Source of the DNA: Dimargaris cristalligena
Lineage: Eukaryota; Kickxellomycota; Dimargaritomycetes; Dimargaritales; Dimargaritaceae
Assembly (NCBI GenBank): GCA_027576995.1
Contig: JANBQC010000442.1
Coordinates: forward strand, 1 to 23,865
Direction: 5' to 3'
DNA: 23,865 bases
The translations under genes were made by a program, and so were the position numbers. This document shows positions 1-9,081 of this stretch, piece by piece (positions within the stretch are counted from its first letter, which is position 1; every line of letters begins with the position of its first letter). The notes under the pieces were generated by a model, which was not told the DNA's origin, did not search any database, and saw only the letters and a program-made list of their open reading frames with translations.

Positions 1-24
1 TATATATATATATATATATATATA
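1..24. repeat. (TA)n dinucleotide repeat
   Basis: Pure TA alternation for about 24 bases at the left edge. It lies inside the first intron of the minus-strand kelch gene (intron begins at 57). It may extend beyond the window. Confidence 0.9.
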
Positions 25-57
25 ATTAACTGAGAAAGATAGAGGAGATTTACTTAC

Positions 58-850
58 CAACAGCGCTGAAATTAATAAAATTACTGAAATCGATACCGTC
101 AAGGTCCTGATAGGCCCACCGGTCCAGGCCCAGGTGGTACACGTACACGCGATTGGCGGCTGTCCGGACATTACCGTAACCACCGATAATAGCCATCCGG
201 TCGTCGTCCAACATCACCGCCCGATGGCCGAACCGCGGGGTGGGGCGGCTATCGGTGACCGACGATGTGGATATGCTTAAGCTGACGGGGTCCATGAACA
301 CGAGGTCGTCGGTTGCCTCGTAGGTCGACCCGCACTTGTCGGTCACTCGACTACCCCCAAAATAGACGATGCGGTTGTACTTGGGGGCCCAAACGGCCGA
401 CGGACTGTACCGACGCGGAATAGACACGGTAGGCCGACTCCAGTCCTGGTCCTTCCAAGAATATATAAATAGGGAACTATTGCCCACATCAGTCGGCCGA
501 CAGTCGCCGCCGTAGAGGAAAACCGAGGGACCGGAGGGAACGGTAACGGCCACGGCGGCGGCACTCTGGACCTGTGGAGCACCCACCCGGCTGACGGCAT
601 CGTTTTCCCAGGTGGGTTTATTGGTCTGCACGGACTCGCTTAAGTCCAGGGAATAGGACCAGTTAATGTAGGTTAGGTTGGGAGGCTCGGGGGAGTTGAC
701 GCCGCTGAAGGTGGTGATTCGGTTCTCTAGAAACACCGAGGTGAAGTTTGAAATGGTGAAGTTATTCAGGGCGACGGCCTGGGGGACCAGAACGAGCAGC
801 GATAGTCCCCCGAAGTAACCCAGGGGCGACTGTGCAAACCGGGTATGCAT
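58..850 (-). CDS. Secreted/membrane kelch-repeat (galactose-oxidase-like) protein, first exon, partial
   Basis: This is the first exon of a gene that continues beyond the left edge. It starts with ATG at 850 and ends at a perfect GTAAGT donor (intron begins at 57), giving 264 codons plus one base; reading on would meet a stop within the intron. Residues 1-28 form a signal peptide or signal anchor with a hydrophobic core (LSLLVLVP). The rest carries at least three kelch-type strands with the Gly-Gly pair: FLYGG near 111-115, VYFGG near 162-166 and AIIGG near 220-224, each followed by a hydrophobic strand. Several N-glycosylation sequons occur (NFT, NLT, NWS, NSS, NFS), consistent with passage through the ER. 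Beta-propeller proteins of this type in fungi are often surface proteins with a C-terminal membrane segment, but that part is outside the window. No catalytic residue can be assessed, so a carbohydrate-oxidase activity is not claimed. Confidence 0.8.
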
Positions 851-3439
851 AGAGCAGCGTAATTAATATTACGACCGAGCCGAGGGGTTGGCCAACCGGG
901 ACTACCGAACAGGAAGAGCTGCTATTATATTCCCGGGCAAGCTAAGAATAGTTAGAGTAAGAAGGTATAGAGAGAGAGAGATATAGGGATACACCAACGG
1001 TTTGTGTACAAACAACGACTAGGATTGGATAATATGGAATACGAGGGAGCGCGTGGGGCACAAATAACTCAGAACGGTGTACTATTCGGGAATGAATAAG
1101 CTTGAAGCAGAGCAAGTCGGGGTTCGTTGCGGAGTTTTAAAAAGTAAGGGGAACCGGATGGAGGGAATCGCGGGCTAGATGGCACCGTATAAGCGGGGAG
1201 GGCATGTCAAGTCACCCGAAAACAAGGCGGGAACGGAGAAAGGAAAGACACTGAAAGGAAATAAGGGGAGAGAGAGAAGGAAAGGAACGGGAAAGAGAGA
1301 GTGCCATGCTCGGGGCGGAGATAATCCAGCGGGGGCTCGGCGGAAGGCGACGTGCGTGAGGGTAAGGATATAAGAAAAAAGGACATATGGATGAGTGAGA
1401 GGGGTATATTGTTAGTATTAGTATTAGCCACACTAAATAGACAATCCGCCAGTGAAAACGCCCGGCCTATTGTTGCTGCTGGCCAACGTCAACTATTCTC
1501 CGCTTCCTAAACAATTGCACAAGGAACACTCAGGTCCTGCAGCTAGGCCCTACCTACTCCACACCCTAACGGCCCACTCACCGCAGTTTATAAATGACAC
1601 CCTTTCCGACCCCCGCCCGCTTGAGCTGGCGAGGTCATTCAGCATAAAGTTACCCCCGGATATCGACTCAGACGACCATGCCCCTGGCAGTCAACATGGG
1701 CCCCGAAATTAGGCAAGAAGATTCCTTTGTCTAGGGCTGCTCCGGACCACACCACACCACACCAGGTCAGGGCAGGGCTTGCTAAGAGATTTACTGTAAA
1801 CCTCCTCCATCCTCTAACCCTTTCCTCGGCGCCTGGCTTCGTCACCGGACCAGCAACCCGGTTGGCTAGCTCTTAATCAAATGGCCGCCACACCCCCCCT
1901 CTAATATACCAATCACAGGGATAACACCTCTCCCTATAATCAACCACGGCTCTCTAATCCCCGATCTTGGCTGTCGGCGACACGTGTCCATCGGCCTGGA
2001 GTTGCTAGTGGTGTAGAGAGGATTAAGCCGAATCTTCCAAGCGGCGGTTGACCACAACACTGCAATTAAGCCTCATAAACGTAAGCTGCGTGAGCACAAT
2101 AGGCGGCAACTGAACCGATTGTGGCTAGAAGTCAATGAATGGAAGTTCAGGCCAAAGTCGAAGTCGGAGGGAAGGAGGATAAAACCGCAGTGCCTGTGTA
2201 TTGGAGAAACACAATATTGGTTGATATTGATCCTAAAATATGTTATAAACAAGACACAAATGTAAGCAAGTATATTTTGGTAAGGCCGGTATGCCAAATA
2301 GCTGATTAATCATTGCTAATACCGGATATAGCCAGAGATCATCAACCAAGAAGAGGACATGGTCCATCAGGACCATCCACAACATCGGCTGGTGTTAATT
2401 CGAGTGAGTCGCAATTAGCTCGCAATGCATGCGTCCCTCCAAATCGTCTGTGGAGCCTTTTAGGTGCCGAAGAAACCTACCGTATGCACCATTGTCCTTT
2501 GGATCGTATGGCTCACACCCTATTTCCGGAAGGCTCTGTCCCGAAGATCAATTGATGGGCTAACCAATGGAAGGAAGCACCACTACTAGCCTAGCCGAAA
2601 AGTCTACGATAAGCCCTTTATCGACGCAGCCTAAAATTGTAACTTATAGTGGAATACACCCAGGTGCTTCGCCCTAATCACTCGGCAACTGAAATTAACC
2701 CTCTACACATACATCTAGAGAGGAATATCCTTACATAGAAATAATACACGCCCCGAATCTACCCAAAAACAGCTTACATCACCAGCGTAGCTTAGGGAAC
2801 ATGAGCTGTCCAGATCCAGAAACGACCACCAGTTATAGTCGCACGCCCACAAAGGCCCAGGTTGGCCGTTCACTACAGTATACACAGGATAGTAGTACAA
2901 CAATTTGATAGAGAAGGTAAAGTAAGGTTCAATTACAGACGTCATTAGAATGAATTTCCTCAACTGTCCATAGGAATAGTAGAGTCGGGCAATATTGAAA
3001 TATGAACTGATGATAAAAACAACCAGAATTTAAAGATAGCATTAGGGAATAAACGAATAATTACTCGAATGGGGTAGCGGGAGAGATAGCATAATGCCCC
3101 CTAAGTATGCGGAGAGGGCGTTAGGGGGGGTTGTAGCCAAAAGAACTGTAACAAACAGGCAACGGCAAGTGAATAGACAAACGCAAGCGGTTTAGAAAAG
3201 AAAGTGGGGGGGTGCGGAAAGAAGCGGATTATATTATAAGTGAAAGGTGGGAGGGAGCGAGGAGTCAGCATAATACTCATCGCCCCTGGTGAATGGAAGT
3301 GTGAGGGGGGAGGAGTGCTAAGTTGAGAGAGAACCACCTCCGAAAATAGGGCATGGGCCAGAACTGAACCTGGTGGTGGGTGGCACGGGAGAGTGCAGAT
3401 TCGGCCCAAAGAAAAGGAGCTAGGTATAAATTTAGAGGG
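851..3439. other. Intergenic spacer, kelch gene to G-alpha
   Basis: No gene can be supported over these 2.6 kb. The left part is upstream of the minus-strand kelch gene. At 1140-1380 the plus strand is strongly purine-rich (many GA/GGA runs), so it is CT-rich on the minus strand, like the leaders of other genes in this window. That suggests promoter/leader sequence, possibly with a 5' UTR intron. A (ACCAC)n tract lies at 1746-1764. Open frames such as 2313-2555 (+) and 2715-2963 (-) are short, have mixed composition and match no family I recognise. The right end (about 3100-3439) is the 3' flank of the G-alpha gene. Confidence 0.6.
1746..1764. repeat. (ACCAC)n pentanucleotide repeat
   Basis: Nearly four head-to-tail copies of ACCAC in a non-coding stretch. 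It is a simple microsatellite with no evident function. Confidence 0.8.
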
Positions 3440-4689
3440 TTAGAGTAGACCACAGTTGCGGAGATTGGCCTGGATAATAATATCATTCACGGCAGCCATG
3501 ACGAACTTAATCTGGTGAGTATCGGTGGCACACGTGAAGTGCGTGTAGACCTGCTTGGTATCAGACTGGTTCAAAGATACGAACCGCTTGTGCAAATAGT
3601 CACAGGCCATGTCGTAATTGTTGCCACCGTCGTAATCGGGGAAATAGTTCTTGAGCGGTGACTTGGGCAGCTTCTCCCGGAAAATATCAATCTTGTTAAG
3701 GAACAGAATGATGGAGGTACGGACGAACCAGCGGGAGTTGCAGATGGAGTCAAACAGGGTCAGGGCCTCCTGCATACGGTTTACGGTCTCGTCCTCAATT
3801 AATACCTGGTCGTATTCGCTAATGGCCACCAGGAACAGAATGGCGGTGACATTCTCGAAACAGTGGATCCACTTCTTCCGCTCGGACCGCTGACCGCCCA
3901 CGTCCAACATGCGGTAGGTCAATTCGCCGACAATAAAGGTGGTTTCGGTGATACCGGTAGTTTTGACCCGGGACCGCAGGACATCCTGGTCGGTGGGGAC
4001 ATAGGAGGCCTGGCCGATCCGGTCCATGGCATCAAAGTAGTAGGTGGCTGAGTCATTTAGCTGGAATTCACGGGACCGTTGGACGCAGGCACGCACCCCG
4101 GCGTCCTGCCAGAGGGAGGCCACGGCGACGGCGGCTTCCCGTGGTAGAACGTCGTTCTCGAATTGAACGGGAAGGCTCAGGACCACTTCGGAATGCTTGC
4201 GGTTTTCGGGAGAAGCCAGGGGGATTTGCATATTCTCCATGGCTTCGATAATAACGCGCATAGACTGGATGATATTGGAGAAGATGATTTCCTTGAACGA
4301 TTCACGTTCCTCCCGACTGTAGCCCCCGTCGTGGATGAGCTTCATCTGTTTGAGGATGGTACTTTTACCGGATTCACCGGCCCCTGGAATGGTGCAAAGT
4401 GGAGGATGGAAATGGAAATTGCTAGTGGGTTAGTCAGCTGTAGGACATGAGTGGTGTTGAAAGAATAAGCCAATATGCCTATATAATGCCAATAATTCTA
4501 GTGGCAGAAGGGCTATGTTTAGGAAAGTAGTGGCTAGACAGGATAGGATAGGATCGGGACATCTAACTTACCTAGTAGAAGCATCTTGACCTCGTTCCGC
4601 ATGGTCATTTTATCGCGCTTGAGCTGATTTTCGATTTCTTCATTTTTGCGCTTCCCTTCAATATCTTCTTGGCTCATGCAGCAACCCAT
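3440..4689 (-). CDS. GPA1: Heterotrimeric G protein alpha subunit, fungal group I (Gi-like)
   Basis: Two exons: 4689-4572 and 4383-3440, with an intron at 4571-4384 (188 nt, GTAAGT donor, CAG acceptor, CTAAC branch-like site). The product is 353 residues, typical for Gi-class alpha subunits. The N-terminus MGCCMS has the myristoylation Gly2 and likely palmitoylated Cys3/Cys4. Nucleotide-binding motifs are all intact: P-loop GAGESGKS at 40-47 (split by the intron after the first base of Gly40), switch I Arg178 in RVKTTGI, DVGGQ with catalytic Gln204, NKID at 269-272 and TCATD at 323-327. The numbering coincides with mammalian Gi1. The tail NLRNCGLL has Cys at position -4, the pertussis-toxin-type ADP-ribosylation residue found in Gi-like and fungal group I subunits. 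The role is to couple seven-transmembrane receptors at the plasma membrane to effectors such as adenylyl cyclase or a MAPK route; which one cannot be told here. The gene is divergent from the PDK1 gene across a 4.4 kb spacer. The symbol is by class and the organism's own name may differ. Confidence 0.96.
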
Positions 4690-4707
4690 GGTGACGAGAG
4701 GGAATAT

Positions 4708-4803
4708 TCAGGTGTGTCCGGGAAAGGTGGAGAGGGCTGCGAGCGGGTTTAGGGAGACGAGACCAGGCAATCCCAGGGAAAAAACAGGAGGGCGATCCAC
4801 CAT
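4708..4803 (-). other. Possible 31-codon uORF upstream of G-alpha
   Basis: On the minus strand an ATG at 4803 opens a 31-residue frame that ends at 4708, 18 nt before the G-alpha start codon. It lies in the CT-rich presumed leader. Whether it is in the mRNA depends on the unmapped transcription start and on a possible 5' UTR intron; a GCAG acceptor-like site lies inside it near 4737. Confidence 0.35.
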
Positions 4804-4953
4804 CCAATGAGGAGAGGGAGGGGATGGGCAGAGAATAACCCACAGTAGTGAAATGAACCGGAGAAAATAACAAGGGCAAGGATAATAGGGGGAATAGGTT
4901 AGTTGATGAAATGAACCACAGACCAAAGGCCAGGTGGGGTGTGGGGTGGTAAA

Positions 4954-4970
4954 GGGTTAGGGTTAGGGTT
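4954..4970. repeat. Short interstitial TTAGGG-like repeat
   Basis: About 2.8 copies of GGGTTA on the plus strand (CCCTAA on the minus strand), roughly 265 nt upstream of the G-alpha start codon. It is too short to be a telomere. Related telo-box motifs act as transcription-factor sites in some fungal promoters. Confidence 0.7.
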
Positions 4971-5060
4971 GTAAGAAGAGGGGGTGCAAGGGACCGATAT
5001 TGAATCAAGCGTGCATGGGGAAGATATACCAGACAGAGGTAGTGAAGAGGGAACCGCTAT

Positions 5061-5075
5061 TACTACTACTACTAC
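5061..5075. repeat. (TAC)5 trinucleotide repeat
   Basis: Five perfect TAC units, followed by a C-rich stretch, in the presumed upstream region of the G-alpha gene. A simple microsatellite. Confidence 0.8.
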
Positions 5076-8000
5076 CTCCCCCACAGTCCTCCAGCCACAC
5101 CACCCTGTATGCACCACTAACCCCCCCCCTACAGCCGCGCACTGGTCCCCGCCTCCACCACGAGTGCAACTGAAAGTATGAGTACACTGGTATAAAACAC
5201 AGCCGGGGCGGAAGATTATAACGGGGCAGCTCAGTTTGAGGTCGAGTATGCCTAGCCAGGAGGTAGGTGTCAGCGAAGGGCACGGCCGAGCCATAACAGT
5301 TCGGCACTGCGGCCACTCGAAGCCACGGGTCCGGGAGTAGAAGAGGAATAGAGAATACTTCCCGCGCCAGTGTGGGAAGGGTCCACTAAATCATCAAATC
5401 AAACGAGCATGGTCTATTCCCTCAACCACGGGTTAGGAGAGGCAACGTGGCGGGAATAAACAAAGAAAGGTCAGCGAGGCTTCTTACCGTTGGACCGAAC
5501 AGGAAACAACTATTCAGTAGAGGGAGGGACGAAGACTGATAGAGGCGAACCTATGGATATGGTGCACCTGCGTGAGGAAAAGAGACAATGTATGCGGAGT
5601 CAACACCAATGCAGACGGACAAAGAAAGAAGAGTCGGGGGAGGGAGATTCCAACGAAGCCGACACTAACTAAAGTACTCTGGTATGGGTGTAAGACGGAC
5701 AGATGGGCGGATAGTCGACGAGATGAAGGAAGGCCAGGAACGGGGATCGTGCGAGGCGGAATGGAAGAGAATGGAAGAGAAATGGAGAGAATGGCGGAAA
5801 TAAAAGAGCGGAAAATAAGCAAACAGAAAAGACCGAACGAACAGTATAGTTAGTTGTTTGTCAAGCTAAGGTAAGGGAAGAGAAGGGAAAGGGAGGGAGA
5901 GGGGATAAGGTTAGGCTAGAGGGTTAGTATACATTTGGAGTATATGCGGGGCAGCGGCAAATTGGGCGGGCAGCCAAATGAGAAGCCAAGTAACGAAGCG
6001 TGCTGACCAACAACGGGGCCGGCCTGCATACGCAGCGCAGTGGGGGAGCGGCAATCCACGCGAATCCTATTTATTATCCATGAACTCAGGCGCAAATTAT
6101 AACTACCAGGGAGGGCCATTTGTTACAAGTAAGTATAAATGAGGAGAGTAAGTAGTAGTTGAGTATCTTTATCCAGTAGTGCTTGCTTGAGATTGCCTTG
6201 GCCCAGCGATTGGCGACAATCATCCGTCGTCTTATTAAACCAGCCCTTTTCGTTTTACTCGCCATGCCCTGAGGCTCCATTGCCACTACTTACTGGCCCT
6301 AGAGACCTTCCAATCACCACCCAGTCCTATCTATACGGGAGCAGTTCAACCAGGCTGTAAAATGAAAAATCCATTTGATAAGGCAAATACTATTAGGTGA
6401 AAAACATACCCCACCGATTTTCCCATACACACATCAGTTAAAACCTTATACAGCCAAGCCGAACTTCACCCATATGTAAGTAGAGTTGAGGCAATCAGTA
6501 GTAGTTTGACCCGAGTGGAAGAGGCTTTTTGGGGTTTAACAAGTATCAAGAGAACTTATACTGCCATTCCATCCCATATAGAGGGCCTCAGTCCACCTCC
6601 ACCAGCAAGATAGTCTTCTTAATCAATGGATTCCAATCGCGAAGGTCCTCTACCTACTATAGCCACCGCCTTCACGTTCGGTCAGTCGGGTCTTTATGAA
6701 TTCCGAGATGCCATGATTATCTTATTGCCATCGATATCCAGAACGAACCACCCTGGTTGTAATAAAATGGCATCGGTGAATTTTCCCTGGGTAAACCGTC
6801 CAGTGTCGTGTGGATTTTGCAATCATTGGGGTCTCCTCACATTCAACCAACTGTGTTGTACTGTACGCCATGGGGTCTACTAACTCGACAACCACCCTGG
6901 GATTTGACACAAGCAAAAACTCAAAGAAAAAAATGGATAACATCGACCCTACCCAGTGGGCGAGATTAGGCCAGTGTGCAGAATATCCTCTCATCCTGCT
7001 GAAGCACCTCCGACTTTCCCCATCTGATGGAAAGATCGCCCGAGTGTTGGGGACTATCCCCCCTAGTGTATCACTTCTTTTGTGCAAGCCAAGACCTTCT
7101 CCTCATGTGTCATGCCATCGCCAGTCCGGCTTGATCGGCGGATGCGGTATATACCCCTCCGGAATCTAGGCAGATGGGCTTAGTGGAGTTGACATGGCCT
7201 AGAGTATAGAATCTATCAACCCAAAAAATAAACTACTTGTCAAGTACGTTGCTGTTAGATGTTAGGAAGAACACCGCCCCCACCAGGGTGTTACATGCTG
7301 TGTTTTTGTGGTGGCTTTAGCTGTACAACCGCACCAATACTTCGAAATGGAAGTGACCCCATCCATCCATAGACCGGCCCATTTCTAAAGCCTTCATGGT
7401 TGTTGTTCCTGATTGATTGGGGGGTTTGGAAGAAAATGTTATAGGGTTGATTTTCTCGTAATTTAATGGTTTGCAAGTATTTTCCAGCTGTTTGCTAATT
7501 TGTTTCGCCACAGGTTGTTCACACGTACTCCGCATCTACATGTCCGTTTTCTTGTAGTATAGTATATATCGCTGGGAATATTATGCCATGTTGACACTTC
7601 CCGAAAAGGCACACATGTCTTCTTGACTGAGTTATAGATTAGGTTCTAGGCATTAGGTTGCTTACTAGGAGGGGTGTTTTCCCGCCACTAGTGAGTGGCA
7701 TCCCCATGAGGAATATAAAGCGGACGAAATATAGACCTGCAGGTAGGGGGGTGATCGTGTACCGGCTGCCTATTTATAGGGAGGTAGATCGCTTTTGTAC
7801 ATATATCTTTTCCTAGAAAAAAGTACCATCTTTCAAAAATGGCGGCTGGGTTGGGTTAGAAGGTTATTCCCCCTTTTTTTCCAGCCGTTTTAAGGTGGAG
7901 TGAGTCGACCGTTTTTAATAGTCTTGGGCATAGCTAAATCCCTCTCCTATACGGTTGGTTATACTGACTGGATGATGATTATTCCCCTTGGCCTCAATTA

Positions 8001-8840
8001 ACACTTATATGTATATGTTGATTGGTATCCCGTTTCTAAGGTATAATCCTAAAGGCCCACCACAGTCGAGGTCCCTTGGCTAGTTGCCCACTCTATTGGC
8101 CGGCTAGAAGCGAGCAGTAGTTAAGAGCTGGCATAGATAATTAATTACACCAACAGATGATGGCGCGCGACAAAAATGCACTGGGTTCACCAAGGCCGCA
8201 AAAGGAGGGCTGGTAAACGTCGCTTGAGTGGATCTGTGCGAGGCGCGGCTACACTCCTCTACTACTGTCTGGGATGCTCATTGACTCATTGGCTAAACAA
8301 TGAACCGGAGTTGAATGGTTGGTCACAGAGGTGGCTACCACGTCCTGCCAGCATAGAACTAGGGGGAACTCTCTTTCTCTGCTAATGTTGGTGGATGGTA
8401 TATACACCTTGACGACATGGACTGTCCCCAGCCCCTCTCGGTATTCATTGCCTACCGTAATTCCACACTGCATCTGGAAAAGGTCCATACACTGGAGAAA
8501 CCCCCGCAAGTAGGTCATGGTGGTGGGTGTCCCTCCAGGGCTTACGGCTCGAGGTGCGTCAAATCGATGAGGGAGGAGGACTCCTACTTATCCAACTAGC
8601 ATTCTAACGTCTAACCCCGCTGGTTATATATAGACTGGTATTAGGTTAAGTTAAATTTGGTTTGGTTTGGGTTAGCAACAGTGAACTCCTCTCTAGGCCA
8701 AAAGAGACTCGTCATCACTAGGCAGCTAACTACCAGAGTGGCTGAGCCAAAGCCACTATAACCACTGGCATTGAATTATAATAGAGTAGAGTAGAGCAAC
8801 ATCGCCCCGCCTAGGGTACCCAGCTTTCCTTTCCTTTACT

Positions 8841-8865
8841 ATTGTATTGTATTGTATTGTATTGT
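8841..8865. repeat. (ATTGT)5 pentanucleotide repeat
   Basis: Five perfect ATTGT units about 215 nt upstream of the PDK1 start codon. Simple-sequence tract in the promoter or leader. Confidence 0.85.
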
Positions 8866-8918
8866 TGTTTCTCTGTCCCACTTGGTTTGCACTAGGGAAG
8901 GGGTAGTACATTCCACCG

Positions 8919-8942
8919 TCTCTCTCTCTCTCTCTCTCTCTC
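8919..8942. repeat. (TC)12 pyrimidine tract in PDK1 leader
   Basis: Twelve perfect TC dinucleotides about 140 nt upstream of the PDK1 ATG, inside a longer pyrimidine-rich stretch. In many fungi such CT-rich tracts sit at or just before transcription starts, so this probably marks the PDK1 core promoter or 5' UTR. Confidence 0.75.
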
Positions 8943-8952
8943 TTTCCAATCT

Positions 8953-8997
8953 ATGCGTCTTGCCTCTATTGCTCCTACTTCCTTTCTCTTTAACTAA
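8953..8997 (+). other. Possible 14-codon uORF in PDK1 leader
   Basis: ATG at 8953 opens a 14-residue frame closed by TAA at 8995-8997, 84 nt before the PDK1 start codon and just after the (TC)12 tract. It matters only if transcription starts upstream of it, which the sequence does not settle. Confidence 0.35.
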
Positions 8998-9081
8998 CCA
9001 TTCTTGTGCATCTTCTCTAGTTTATCTATATATCTTTCTCTTTTATTCTTCGCTCTGGCTGCGAGTCCGTCCCCCCTACTG

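Larger units (their letters stand above)
4690..9081. other. Long divergent spacer between G-alpha and PDK1 genes
   Basis: 4.4 kb with no supportable protein gene. The left part reads CT-rich on the minus strand (4690-4970 and again 5490-5930), as expected for a long leader of the G-alpha gene. A donor-like sequence (ACG, then GTAAGAA, at 5488-5481 on the minus strand) would fit a 5' UTR intron. Other content includes a TTAGGG-like run (4954-4970), (TAC)5 at 5061-5075, (ATTGT)5 at 8841-8865 and (TC)12 at 8919-8942, the last two just upstream of PDK1. Open frames at 6626-6883 (+), 6722-7087 (-), 6810-7169 (+), 8176-8385 (+) and 8249-8518 (-) overlap one another, lack family motifs and look like chance frames. 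Confidence 0.6.

Noticed and set aside
4954..4970. Telomere or chromosome end suggested by TTAGGG repeats
   Set aside because: Fewer than three repeats, flanked on both sides by ordinary gene-containing sequence.
6722..7169. Overlapping 121-residue (-) and 119-residue (+) open frames
   Set aside because: They overlap on opposite strands, have no recognisable domain, and no convincing splice sites or leader.
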